Positions 1 through 9,145 of a DNA stretch of 64,000 bases are shown piece by piece. The position numbers and the translations under genes were made by a program. Where the stretch lies: assembly GCA_002168075.1 (NCBI GenBank), contig NHCE01000010.1:302548-366547 (forward strand). The letters run 5' to 3'. Position 1 is the first letter of the stretch, and every line of letters starts with the position of its first letter. Origin of the DNA: Rhizobiales bacterium TMED25. Lineage in GTDB: Bacteria > Pseudomonadota > Alphaproteobacteria > Rhizobiales > TMED25. The notes beneath the pieces were generated by a model. It was not told the DNA's origin. It saw only the letters and a program-made list of their open reading frames with translations, and did not search any database.

Positions 1-519
1 GCCTTTATTACCTCTTTCTTCTTTAGTTACTTGAACAAGTATGATTTGTCTTTTTTTAATAACCTCTTGTATTTTATATCTTTTTCTGAAATGGCTAGTT
101 CTTTTTGGAACTTCGTCGTTTGCAGCATCAGGTTCAAGATCTTGATTTTCCTCTTCGGTTTGAGTAGAACGTGATTTTGATATCTCTTGGGATATGTCAT
201 CATCGGATGAAGCGACAGCTTCAGTCTGTTGAACAGTAGATTCATTCAGCAGTTTATCTCTTTCTGATTTGGGTATTTGATAATAATCTGGGTGGATCTC
301 ACTAAAAGCCAAAAATCCATGGCGATTTCCACCATATTCAACAAAAGCTGCTTGAAGAGAGGGTTCAACCCTGGTTACCTTTGCCAAATATATATTGCCT
401 CTAATCTGGCTGTTATCTTTCGCTTCTATATCAAATTCGTGTACTTTTCCTTCGTTATTGAGCACAATAACTCTTGTTTCCTCATCATGATTTGCATCGA
501 TGAGCATTTTGTCAGGCAT
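1..519 (-). CDS. rne: Ribonuclease E, N-terminal part (runs off the window)
   Basis: The reverse strand from the ATG at 519 stays open for 173 codons to base 1. It reads as the N-terminus of RNase E/G: MLIDANHDEETRVIVL, then an S1 domain with RGNIYLAKVTRVEPSLQAAFVEYG and GFLAFSEIHPDYY. An acidic and Ser/Thr/Gln-rich stretch (about residues 95-140) interrupts the S1 domain, as is usual in alphaproteobacterial RNase E, before it resumes at KRYKIQEVIKKRQIILVQVTKEERGNKG-type sequence. RNase E is the endonuclease core of the RNA degradosome. AGGA lies just upstream of the ATG. The catalytic part lies outside the window, so only the start can be judged. It is divergent from the PBP1A-like gene; in many relatives an amidase gene, amiC, lies between them, and it is absent here. 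Confidence 0.93.
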   Translation of the reverse strand, partial: MPDKMLIDANHDEETRVIVLNNEGKVHEFDIEAKDNSQIRGNIYLAKVTRVEPSLQAAFVEYGGNRHGFLAFSEIHPDYYQIPKSERDKLLNESTVQQTEAVASSDDDISQEISKSRSTQTEEENQDLEPDAANDEVPKRTSHFRKRYKIQEVIKKRQIILVQVTKEERGNKG

Positions 520-848
520 TTTTTATTCCTTTTGATTTTTCTGCCATCGCTACAATATTTTTTATCGATCACATTATACATAGATGGCCATAATTCTTTT
601 TGAAAATTAATTTCTTGATGACGATTTGATTTGATCCACATATTGGCTCTTGTAATTGTAATAATATCAGTCATCATAAAATTCTTAATTAAATAAATTT
701 AGTATATATTTGTTCTTATCCGTTAATATATATTATATTGGTATAAACTTTACTATTTAGCAAGAAAATTCACATAAGCGATAGTCGCTATAATTGAATA
801 TAAAATGAAACTTATAGAAAATTTTATTTAAAAGATGAGGATTTATCA
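520..848. promoter_or_regulatory. Divergent rne / PBP1A intergenic region
   Basis: This 329-base AT-rich stretch separates the divergent rne and PBP1A-like starts and should hold both promoters. The reverse-strand half would be a long rne leader, a place where RNase E autoregulation acts in other bacteria. On the + strand TTGTTC (710-715) and TATATT (734-739) with an 18-base spacer are a possible promoter, followed by a small hairpin, AGCGA/TCGCT, at 777-789 in the leader. No convincing gene is visible; the short ORFs crossing it resemble nothing and overlap rne. Confidence 0.35.
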
Positions 849-2708
849 TTGAAATTAAGATTAATAGCAATAACATTTAATTTTTTTATATATTCTGCAT
901 TTTTTCTTAGTATATTTATTGTATACATTTACACAGATATTTCGCGTAGTTTACCTGAGTACAAGGATTTAATAGAGAGACAATCTCCAAGCTTAACACG
1001 ATATTTTTCTGATGATGGATTTGTAATACATGAAGAATATGATCAATACAGGCTCTTTATAAACCATAAAAATATACCAGATTTATTAAAAAAAGCATTT
1101 ATTTCAGCCGAGGATAAGAATTTTTATAGTCATAACGGTCTTGATTTAGTTGGGATATTCAGAGCAGCTGGTCAAAATCTATATAGTTATATAATTTTAA
1201 ATGATGAAAATAGGCTTATTGGGGCATCAACAATAACTCAACAATTAGTTAAGAATTTAATTCTGGATAATAAAAGAACTGTAACAAGAAAAGTAAAAGA
1301 GATAATACTTGCAAATAAAATAGAGAATTTCCTGTCGAAGGAGAAGATTTTAGAAATGTACCTGAACGAGATTTATTTAGGTAGAGGTGTTTATGGCGTT
1401 GTAGCAGCATCAGAAGCATATTTTAATAAAAGTCTAGAAGATCTTAATATTGAAGAGTTTGCTTTTCTAGCAGCTCTCCCGAAAGCCCCAAGTAATTATG
1501 ATCCATCATCAAATTATGATGGAATAAAAGAGAGAAGAGATTGGGTTTTAGATCGAATGGCAGAGAATGAATTCATTACTAAATCGGTTGCTCAAATAAT
1601 TAAAACATATCCAATTGTTTATACAGAAATAATTAATAATAAGATTGATGCAAATATAGACGAAGCATTAATCGCTAAAATTAAGAAAGAGTCAAACTCA
1701 AAGTTGAATCAGAGTACTGGAAGTGAAGGGCAGTTGAATTATCAGACCTCAATTAATTATGAAGCAACACAATACTTAAAATCATCAGTTGACAATTTCC
1801 TAAAATCATATGATTACAGCTCTGAATCGCAAAATTATTTAGATATTGAACTATTGCTGATATCACCAATAACAGGTAGAAGAATAATAGACTATAGACA
1901 TAAAAAAAATGAGCCTGCTCGCAAAACTTTTAATATGAGACGATATAACAATATACTAAAACCACTTTACTTCTCAGGTATGTTAAAATCTGATTTTCAA
2001 TTAAACACAAAATTATTAGTAAGCGATGAACTGGGCGTTTCACCCGCTAAACTTATGTCCGTTAGAGACTTATTCAATAACAGCAGCACTCTTCCCAGTG
2101 ATTATTTATATATCGGAAACTCTTTTATAAGAGAATATTTGTCATCCGAGGATTTTTTAAAAAATGAAATAATAATAGATGATAAGAGTGAGATGAATAT
2201 AAATTTAGAACAAATTATTTTACTTTTGATGCCTCTAATTAATAATGGAATTTTTCATGAACTATCTTACATAGATAAAGTTACTAATAAAGAAACAGAT
2301 ATTATTTATAAGCCAGTTAACAATAAAAGAAGAGTAGTGGATGAAAAATTGTCATTCAAAATTAAGAGTTTATTATGTACATTTGATAACAAAAGTGTAG
2401 ATCAAGATAAAACATACTTTCTCTCAAGGGATTGTTCATTTAGTAGCCAAATCAATGATGATATGTTCATAATGGCATTTTCAGCTGATATATTAGTTGG
2501 TGTTATTATAAGGGGAGAGGCGTATTTACAAAAGGACAACTTCTTGGCGGATTTTAACGAAAAAATCATAAACCCACTAATAAATATAATGCAAGAAGAA
2601 GAGTTGAAAGACTACTTAATTCCGGATAATGTGAAACTTATTGAAATCAATAAAGACACAGGTAATATATTTAATGTTGGAAGCAATGGTGTTTTAGAAT
2701 TTTTTTAA
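849..2708 (+). CDS. mrcA: PBP1A-like peptidoglycan glycosyltransferase with degenerate transpeptidase domain
   Basis: A class A penicillin-binding protein of 619 residues, well short of the roughly 800 usual for PBP1A. A membrane anchor (residues 5-28) precedes a complete GT51 domain: EDKNFYSHNG (88-97), GASTITQQ (125-132), RKVKE (147-151), KILEMYLNEIYLGRG (166-180) and RRDWVLDRM (229-237). This domain polymerises lipid II into glycan strands on the periplasmic face. The rest aligns in outline with a PBP1A transpeptidase, but the SxxK serine is replaced (NILK, 368-371), no SxN is found at the expected place, and KTG reads KTY (521-523). The OB-like insert also seems to be missing. The start is TTG at 849 with GAGG 8 bases upstream; no better start exists. 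It probably forms glycan strands without cross-linking activity. The gene sits upstream of prfB, as in relatives. Confidence 0.85.
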   Translation: MKLRLIAITFNFFIYSAFFLSIFIVYIYTDISRSLPEYKDLIERQSPSLTRYFSDDGFVIHEEYDQYRLFINHKNIPDLLKKAFISAEDKNFYSHNGLDLVGIFRAAGQNLYSYIILNDENRLIGASTITQQLVKNLILDNKRTVTRKVKEIILANKIENFLSKEKILEMYLNEIYLGRGVYGVVAASEAYFNKSLEDLNIEEFAFLAALPKAPSNYDPSSNYDGIKERRDWVLDRMAENEFITKSVAQIIKTYPIVYTEIINNKIDANIDEALIAKIKKESNSKLNQSTGSEGQLNYQTSINYEATQYLKSSVDNFLKSYDYSSESQNYLDIELLLISPITGRRIIDYRHKKNEPARKTFNMRRYNNILKPLYFSGMLKSDFQLNTKLLVSDELGVSPAKLMSVRDLFNNSSTLPSDYLYIGNSFIREYLSSEDFLKNEIIIDDKSEMNINLEQIILLLMPLINNGIFHELSYIDKVTNKETDIIYKPVNNKRRVVDEKLSFKIKSLLCTFDNKSVDQDKTYFLSRDCSFSSQINDDMFIMAFSADILVGVIIRGEAYLQKDNFLADFNEKIINPLINIMQEEELKDYLIPDNVKLIEINKDTGNIFNVGSNGVLEFF

Positions 2709-2726
2709 TCAATACTGAGAGGAATT

Positions 2727-3822
2727 ATGGATTTTGACTTAAAAAAAACAACAAATGATATAAATAATATGCTGGATAAAATTTGGAGGGGTCTTTGAAT
2801 TAGAAAAAGCATCAGATAAAATTGAAGAATTAAACCTGACAATTGAGAGTAAAGGTTTTTGGGATAATCAAGAGAATGCAAAAAAAATAATGCAAGAGCG
2901 ACAAATTTTAGATCAAAATTTATCATCTTATAATGATTTAAAAAGTTCTTTTGATGATTTGAATGAATTATATAATTTGTCATCCCAAGAACAAGATCTA
3001 TCAATGCTCAATGAACTAGAAGAGAATATTTTTGATCTTAATAGACAGATTCAAACAAAATACATTGAAACTTTATTATCAGGTGAAGCTGATGGAAACG
3101 ATGCTTTCTTAGAAATTCACTCGGGAGCTGGTGGAACGGAGAGTCAAGATTGGGCGGAAATGCTTCTACGTATGTATATCAAATGGGCAGAAAAAAAGAA
3201 ATATAAGATACAGACCATTAATTTACATAATGGCGAAGAGGCGGGTATAAAAAGTGTAATTATTTCTATAACTGGTCCATTTGCTTATGGCTGGCTTAAA
3301 AAAGAAAGTGGTGTTCATAGACTTGTGAGAATTTCTCCATTCGACTCAAACTCTAGAAGGCACACGAGTTTTGCATCGATAAATATATACCCAATTATAG
3401 ATGATAAAGTTGAAATTAATATTTCAGAGTCAGATGTTAGAATAGATACATATAGAGCAAGTGGAGCCGGCGGACAACATGTTAACACAACTGATAGTGC
3501 TGTACGAATAACGCATATCCCATCTGGTATTGTAGTGCAATGCCAAAATGAAAGATCTCAACATAGAAATAAAGATACAGCTTGGAATATGCTAAAAGCC
3601 AAACTATATGAAAATGAGATTAAAATTAGAGAAGAGGCGGCATCGGCCGCTAATATGGAGAAAACTGATATTGGGTGGGGTCATCAAATAAGATCATACG
3701 TTCTTCATCCTTATAGGCAGGTTAAAGATACTAGAACGCAGGTCGAGTCTTCGAACCCCGATAATGTACTGGATGGGGACATCGACATTTTCTTAGAGGC
3801 GGCGCTAACAAAGGCGATCTAA
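2727..3822 (+). CDS. prfB: Peptide chain release factor 2 (RF2), with programmed +1 frameshift
   Basis: RF2 ends translation at UGA and UAA. The gene has two frames: ATG at 2727 to an in-frame TGA at 2796-2798, then, after skipping T2796, continuous coding from GAA at 2797 to 3822. The joined protein has 365 residues, the same length as E. coli RF2. The long second frame carries SPFDSN, the RF2 stop-codon recognition tripeptide SPF, and the universal catalytic GGQ in ASGAGGQHVN. AGAGG lies 4 bases before the ATG. It follows the PBP1A-like gene by 18 bases and is probably co-transcribed with it. RF2 level controls its own frameshifting, so regulation is built into the coding sequence. Confidence 0.95.
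2785..2799 (+). promoter_or_regulatory. prfB: RF2 programmed +1 frameshift site
   Basis: A Shine-Dalgarno-like GGAGGGG (2785-2791) is followed by T, then CTT (2793-2795) and the in-frame TGA (2796-2798). This is the standard RF2 autoregulatory arrangement: when RF2 is scarce the ribosome pauses on UGA, the internal Shine-Dalgarno sequence strains the ribosome, and the Leu-tRNA slips from CUU to UUU. The next codon becomes GAA. The spacing matches the known site, although the base after UGA is A, whereas E. coli has C. Confidence 0.93.
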
Positions 3823-4286
3823 TTTTCGATATTTTTTGCTAATTCCAAGACTTCGTCGACATGACCTTTAACACTTACCTTGTACCATGATTGTATTACC
3901 TTCTTATCTTTATTTATTAGAATAGTTGCTCTGTTAATACCCATAAATTTCTTTCCATACATACTTTTCTCAATCCAGACGCCATAATCCTGGCATACTG
4001 ACTTACTTTCGTCAGATGCAAGTATGATATCTAATTGATGTTTCTCGATAAATTTTTTATGTTTGGCTATGGAGTCTGCAGATACACCGATTATAGTGGT
4101 ACCACAATCCTCAAATGCTTGTTTTTGAGTTGTAAAATCAATAGCTTCTATTGTGCAGCCGGGTGTATCATCTTTAGGATAAAAATATAAGACAATATTT
4201 CTATTTGGGAATGAATTTAGGGTTATATAGCTCCCGTCATCAATTTGCATATTAAAATCTATAGCTTGGTCACCTGGTTTCAACAT
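3819..4286 (-). CDS. bcp: Bcp/PrxQ-type thiol peroxidase
   Basis: Peroxiredoxin of the BCP family that reduces hydrogen peroxide and organic hydroperoxides with thioredoxin as electron donor. YPKDDTPGCTIEAIDF carries the peroxidatic Cys. The second Cys found five residues later in E. coli BCP is Ile here; a Cys in KSVCQDYGVW and one in FEDCG remain and could resolve the sulfenic acid. I prefer the ATG at 4286 (MLKPGDQAIDF), because GGAG lies 7 bases upstream; the ATG at 4292 sits directly beside it. The gene converges on prfB and its end overlaps the prfB stop by 4 bases. Confidence 0.92.
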   Translation of the reverse strand: MLKPGDQAIDFNMQIDDGSYITLNSFPNRNIVLYFYPKDDTPGCTIEAIDFTTQKQAFEDCGTTIIGVSADSIAKHKKFIEKHQLDIILASDESKSVCQDYGVWIEKSMYGKKFMGINRATILINKDKKVIQSWYKVSVKGHVDEVLELAKNIEN

Positions 4287-4432
4287 AAGCATGCTCCAAT
4301 GTTTATTTTATATATTATAAGATAACTAAATATTTATATTTAAAGTATATATTATTATACTATTATATTTTTACAAGATTTCACTTCATTATTGTAAAAT
4401 AAATAGTGAAATAAAAAGGCAAAAAGTAACTA

Positions 4433-7400
4433 ATGTCAGTTAAATCTATTTTTAAATTCCTTTTATACTCAATCATAATCCTCTTTATCATTGTGGTCAT
4501 AGCTCTTCTAGGAGCAAATACATGGTTAAACTCAAAACTTGATAGAGGTAATCTCGACCTAAGCCTTATCAAGAGCTATGTTTTCGATATCCTTAATGAT
4601 AGCGATCTCTACTCAATTGAAGCCGATGCACTGGAGATGTCTAAAACTCCTGAAGGACAGGTACTTTTGTATTTTAAGAATGTTAATTTCTATGATCATA
4701 AAAATATTATGTCAATTGAAACTCCGACTGTAATTATTGAGAATCAGATTATAACTTATGCTTTGGGATCTTTATCGAACTTATTTACGGGAGGTCATCT
4801 TAAGAGCGACGTTAGTGTTATTAGGCCCAGAATAAATATAAATTTAGATAAGTCGCAAGTTATTGAGAGTCTAATGGTTGCAGATGATAAGGGGGAGCAA
4901 GTAATTGAGGGTGGTCAGATTAGTCAAAGTATCAGTTTTGATATTGAAAATGAGCTCCCAGTTAAAGACCATTTTTATCAGATATATTTCAGATATTTAC
5001 ATTCATTACTCTCATCAAAGTCTGATAATGAACTAAATAGTTTTTTGAATCTTTTTAGTTCCTTAGCATTAAAAGATGCCACTATTGGAATAAGTTCTTT
5101 TGAAAACAATATCAATTTTAATAATTTGCAAATCAATTTTCTTTCAGATGATCAATCTAGAAATTTGGTGGTTACGTATCCGATGAATAAGACAGAAGAT
5201 GAGTTGGGAGTGGGCATATCAATCAATAATAATTCAGACTCTGCTCTTACGAATATAGATATTACATTTAAAAACCTGATTCCAGATAATTTCATATATC
5301 CATCAGAAAAGATTGGTTTAAATACGTTTTATAATGGGGCTCTATCGGGTCGGTTGAATGCGAATATTAATAATCTTGGAAGAATAACTGACTCAACACT
5401 AGATTTAAATGTAAGTCAGGGTGCAATGAAAATTAGTCTTCCATATTCAAAAACTGATATCCTGGAAATAGAAGATGCATATATAAGCAGTGCATATAAT
5501 AGTGCTGACCAAGCTTTTAATATAAATGAGTTAGTCTTAGAACAGGATGGATATAATGTAAAAAGTAAGGGCGCTCTATATTTAAACTATAATGAATTAG
5601 GTAATGTATTTGAAATAGATACAACATTGACGAATCTCACTATTGAAAAAGATAAGAATTCTATAATTGAAAATTCGGATTTAAATCTAAATATTAACTT
5701 AAACAATGGTAATATTATATTTGGGGAATTTTCTGGTCAAATGGGTGAGGGAGAAATTCTTATCACCAATACACAGAGGATTGATTACCAAGAATATAAA
5801 CTTTTACTCTCTAATGCTAATGCGATAGATATCAAAAGTTTAATCAACAATATTGATAGCCTTAATTTTGCGCAATGGTTTGAAAGTAACGTTAATGAAG
5901 CTAAAATAAATGAAGTTCTCTGGTCTTTCAAGATTTTGGATTCAGGAGAGTTCATAGATTCAGATCTCTCCATGGATTTCGAAAACTCATCCTTCTACTA
6001 TTATGATACACATCCTCCAATCAATAATGCCACCGGTAATATAGGTATTAAAGATCAAAGTATAATAATTGAGTTGTCCAAAGGTGAGATGAATTTAGAT
6101 GATGACCAAAGTATAGATATTAATTCGATTAAAGGAAGTATTTTAGGTAAGGGCAAAGACCAAATAGCAAATTTTTCACTTGAACTAGACTCGGATATAA
6201 ATAATTTGTGGTCCTACCTGGAAATAGTCCAATTTAATAATTTAGATATAATAAATCAAAAAGAACAATTAAAAGGTCAAGCAAGTATTAATTCTGTAAT
6301 TAAATTTCCAATTCCTATGGATAGTTCAAAAGATCTTGAAATCGAAGCAAATATTCTTGTTGAAGAAGGACGATATATTTTATCTGAGCAGGACTCATTG
6401 ATTATACCCAATGCAAAAATAGATTTTAGGGATAATACAATAAAAACTAATGGGGAATTAAATTATAAAGGGATTGCGTCGAAGTTTACAACTATAACGA
6501 GTCTTGATGCCGACCTCTCCACGGAGATAAACTTATCAACTAGTGTTAGCCCAACAGAGATTAATATCTTACAACCATTTTTTGGTGAGTTTATAGGTGG
6601 ATTTGGAAGAGTTCCTACAGATATTAAGATAGTAATACCTCTAAATGATTTGGACAATATAGAGAAAATGGAATTAAGAGCTAATTTAACTGATATTATC
6701 ACTCAATATCCATCCTTAAATTGGCGTAAAGGCGTGAATGAAAGGGCCGAATTAACCTCAATCCTTACTAAAGTTCCGACTGAAGATGATATAGAAAAGA
6801 CAGATTATAATATAAAATTTTTATATGACTCTGACAGTGTTTTTTTAGATGGATACTTTCTTGCGACATCTGATTTTAAAGCAAAGAATCTTATAGTCAC
6901 GAATTTTTCTTCACCAAAAGTACAGGGCCTAAAATTTGATGTGCAAATAGATACTGAAGGTGTAGGTAATGTTTATTTAGAGGCATCCAAAATTGATATT
7001 TCTTCCTTCATTGATAGTGATATATTCATGAGGTCCAATCAAAATATTCCGATTCCTAATTTAAATAATATAAATTTAAATGTTTTAGAGATTGACAAAG
7101 TTATTGGAAAAAACGGGGAGGATATTAGTTCAATAAATGGGCGAATAAATTTAAATGATGGAAAAATAAAAGAAATGGATCTTGCAGGTAATTTTAATCA
7201 AAATAAAGATACATTAATTCAGATAGTTTATAGAGGTGCCGACTCAGATTTACCTGTGGATCTAGGGGTGACAACAGATGATGGTGGGGCATTTTTAAGG
7301 TTTATGGGAATATATAATCAAGCACAAGAAGGCTATATGCAACTCAGAGCAACAGGGCGTAATATTAACAATATGACCGGTCAAATGGGTATAGAAGATA

Positions 7401-7831
7401 TCTTGGTCTCAGATGATGCAAACCTAGTTAAAATTTTTGCTGAGTCTGGACCAAACCCAAATCGTCCAGACATATATAACGTAAGGTTTAAGTTATTAAA
7501 AACTGAATTTCAAATTGAAGATGAATTAATATATGTCAATGATATGCAATTATTTGGCCCATCCGACAGGCTGAAACTCCAGGGTAAAAGCAATAGCGTG
7601 ACAGGTAGATTTAAGTTCCAAGGTGATTATTGCGCAGACTATCTCTCTAACGCCTCTTTTGGTTCTATTCCATTGTTCGGACCACTCCTATCAGGTGGGA
7701 GTGAGAACTGCCTCAGTGCTACGCCAATTAAAATTGAAAGAGATAAATCTGGTGATGCAATTTATTCGAGTATAAACCCAATTGGAACTGTCGCACCTGG
7801 AATATTTAGAGACTTATTTGATTATAATTAA
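4433..7831 (+). CDS. AsmA-like / DUF3971 inner-membrane-anchored large protein (YhdP-type)
   Basis: A 1132-residue protein with one N-terminal membrane segment (about residues 7-27) and a long beta-rich, Asn/Asp/Ile/Leu-rich body of repeated strand-turn pattern. The C-terminus (FGSIPLFGPLLSGG near 1080, then SSINPIGTVAPGIFRDLF) is the signature of the AsmA_2 / DUF3971 family. Members are elongated periplasmic proteins related to the YhdP and TamB bridge-like lipid carriers and help move phospholipid to the outer membrane. The location between bcp and tyrS is common in alphaproteobacteria. No clear Shine-Dalgarno sequence precedes the ATG. The stop overlaps the tyrS stop by 4 bases. The family call is firm; the exact role is inferred. 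Confidence 0.85.
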   Translation: MSVKSIFKFLLYSIIILFIIVVIALLGANTWLNSKLDRGNLDLSLIKSYVFDILNDSDLYSIEADALEMSKTPEGQVLLYFKNVNFYDHKNIMSIETPTVIIENQIITYALGSLSNLFTGGHLKSDVSVIRPRININLDKSQVIESLMVADDKGEQVIEGGQISQSISFDIENELPVKDHFYQIYFRYLHSLLSSKSDNELNSFLNLFSSLALKDATIGISSFENNINFNNLQINFLSDDQSRNLVVTYPMNKTEDELGVGISINNNSDSALTNIDITFKNLIPDNFIYPSEKIGLNTFYNGALSGRLNANINNLGRITDSTLDLNVSQGAMKISLPYSKTDILEIEDAYISSAYNSADQAFNINELVLEQDGYNVKSKGALYLNYNELGNVFEIDTTLTNLTIEKDKNSIIENSDLNLNINLNNGNIIFGEFSGQMGEGEILITNTQRIDYQEYKLLLSNANAIDIKSLINNIDSLNFAQWFESNVNEAKINEVLWSFKILDSGEFIDSDLSMDFENSSFYYYDTHPPINNATGNIGIKDQSIIIELSKGEMNLDDDQSIDINSIKGSILGKGKDQIANFSLELDSDINNLWSYLEIVQFNNLDIINQKEQLKGQASINSVIKFPIPMDSSKDLEIEANILVEEGRYILSEQDSLIIPNAKIDFRDNTIKTNGELNYKGIASKFTTITSLDADLSTEINLSTSVSPTEINILQPFFGEFIGGFGRVPTDIKIVIPLNDLDNIEKMELRANLTDIITQYPSLNWRKGVNERAELTSILTKVPTEDDIEKTDYNIKFLYDSDSVFLDGYFLATSDFKAKNLIVTNFSSPKVQGLKFDVQIDTEGVGNVYLEASKIDISSFIDSDIFMRSNQNIPIPNLNNINLNVLEIDKVIGKNGEDISSINGRINLNDGKIKEMDLAGNFNQNKDTLIQIVYRGADSDLPVDLGVTTDDGGAFLRFMGIYNQAQEGYMQLRATGRNINNMTGQMGIEDILVSDDANLVKIFAESGPNPNRPDIYNVRFKLLKTEFQIEDELIYVNDMQLFGPSDRLKLQGKSNSVTGRFKFQGDYCADYLSNASFGSIPLFGPLLSGGSENCLSATPIKIERDKSGDAIYSSINPIGTVAPGIFRDLFDYN

Positions 7832-9084
7832 GAGTCTAAACTTAATAATAAATGTTTCTTTTTGCCAAATGATAGTTTTAGTTTGTTGATCTCTGTTGTT
7901 GATAATTCTGCTGATGGATCTGTTATTGTTTGGTCATTAATTTTTATTGCACCATTTAGTATCGATTTTCTTGCATCACTATTGGATTTGGAAAAACCAA
8001 CCTTAACCAACAAAGTTAAGAGACCGATATTATCTACAAAATCACTTCTATTTAAGTGATACAATGGTAAGTTCTCTGAAATAATTTTTTTCTCATATGT
8101 TTCTAATGCTGATTTATATACAAGATCGGCAATATCACCTCCATGAGTATTTTTTGTAACTTCATTAGCTAGGATTTTTTTAGCCTCATTCAATTCTGAA
8201 CCCTGTAATTCTTCGAGTTTTTGAATCTCACCTAAAGGTAGTGTTGTGAATAGTTTCAAAAATCTATTTACATCTCTATCATCTGTATTCCTCCAAAATT
8301 GCCAAAACTCATGAGGATTCGTAAGATCTTCATCCAGCCAGATAGCTCCATCAGATGTTTTCCCCATCTTACTTCCAGATGACGTAGTTATTAGTGGAGT
8401 GGTAATAGCAAATGCTTCAGTTTGATCAACTCTTCTTATCAATTCTATTCCATTAATAATATTACCCCATTGATCCGACCCGCCTAATTGCAATTTACAA
8501 TTATGACGCCTGTTTAGCTCCCAAAAATCGTAGGCTTGAAAAAGCATATAGTTAAATTCAAGAAAAGAGAGAGGTTGTTCTCTATCAAGCCTCAACTTTA
8601 CTGAGTCGAAGGATAGCATTCTGTTTACAGTAAAGTGTTTACCAAAGTCTCTCAGAAAAGTGATATAATTTAAATCAGTGAGCCAATTTGAATTATTTTC
8701 AATTATTATTTTCTCATTATCAAAATTAAGAAATTTTTTAAAAACTTTTAGAATGCCACTCTGGTTATTCGCAATATTTTTTATATCTAATATTTTACGA
8801 CTTTCATCTTTTCCTGACGGATCCCCAATTAATGTTGTTCCCCCACCTAGAAGAACTATTGGTTTATGACCAAAGTCTTGTAGCCATTTAAGAAGCATAA
8901 TTTGCAGTAGTGATCCTACGTGAAGACTTTCCGCTGTCAAATCAAAACCAATATAGCCGATGATCTCATTTGAATTAAAATAATCATCAATTGAGTGATC
9001 ATTAGTTGTTTGATGAATAAAGCCTCTTTCATTGAGAATATTTAGTAGATCTGAGCTATACTTTTTTTTTGTTGTATTTGGCAT
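7828..9084 (-). CDS. tyrS: Tyrosyl-tRNA synthetase
   Basis: Class I aminoacyl-tRNA synthetase of 418 residues, the usual bacterial TyrS length. The HIGH-type motif is HVGS (55-58) after GYIGFDLTAESL. The tyrosine-pocket signature GGSDQWGNIINGIELIRR (201-218) is present, and the KMSKS-type loop reads KMGKT (239-243). The C-terminal 80 residues form an S4-like RNA-binding domain. TyrS charges tRNA-Tyr in the cytoplasm. It is divergent from anmK, with 61 bases between the starts for both promoters. Confidence 0.97.
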   Translation of the reverse strand: MPNTTKKKYSSDLLNILNERGFIHQTTNDHSIDDYFNSNEIIGYIGFDLTAESLHVGSLLQIMLLKWLQDFGHKPIVLLGGGTTLIGDPSGKDESRKILDIKNIANNQSGILKVFKKFLNFDNEKIIIENNSNWLTDLNYITFLRDFGKHFTVNRMLSFDSVKLRLDREQPLSFLEFNYMLFQAYDFWELNRRHNCKLQLGGSDQWGNIINGIELIRRVDQTEAFAITTPLITTSSGSKMGKTSDGAIWLDEDLTNPHEFWQFWRNTDDRDVNRFLKLFTTLPLGEIQKLEELQGSELNEAKKILANEVTKNTHGGDIADLVYKSALETYEKKIISENLPLYHLNRSDFVDNIGLLTLLVKVGFSKSNSDARKSILNGAIKINDQTITDPSAELSTTEINKLKLSFGKKKHLLLSLDS

Positions 9085-9145
9085 TCTCTTAGCTAAATTG
9101 AAAATAATTAAAATAATATTAAATACCTAAACCATTTTTATAAAA

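Noticed and set aside
277..677. Open frames of 83 and 108 codons around 277-603 (+) and 426-677 (-)
   Set aside because: Both overlap rne in other frames; their composition is low-complexity Ile/Phe/Lys and no ribosome site is present. rne itself explains 1-519.
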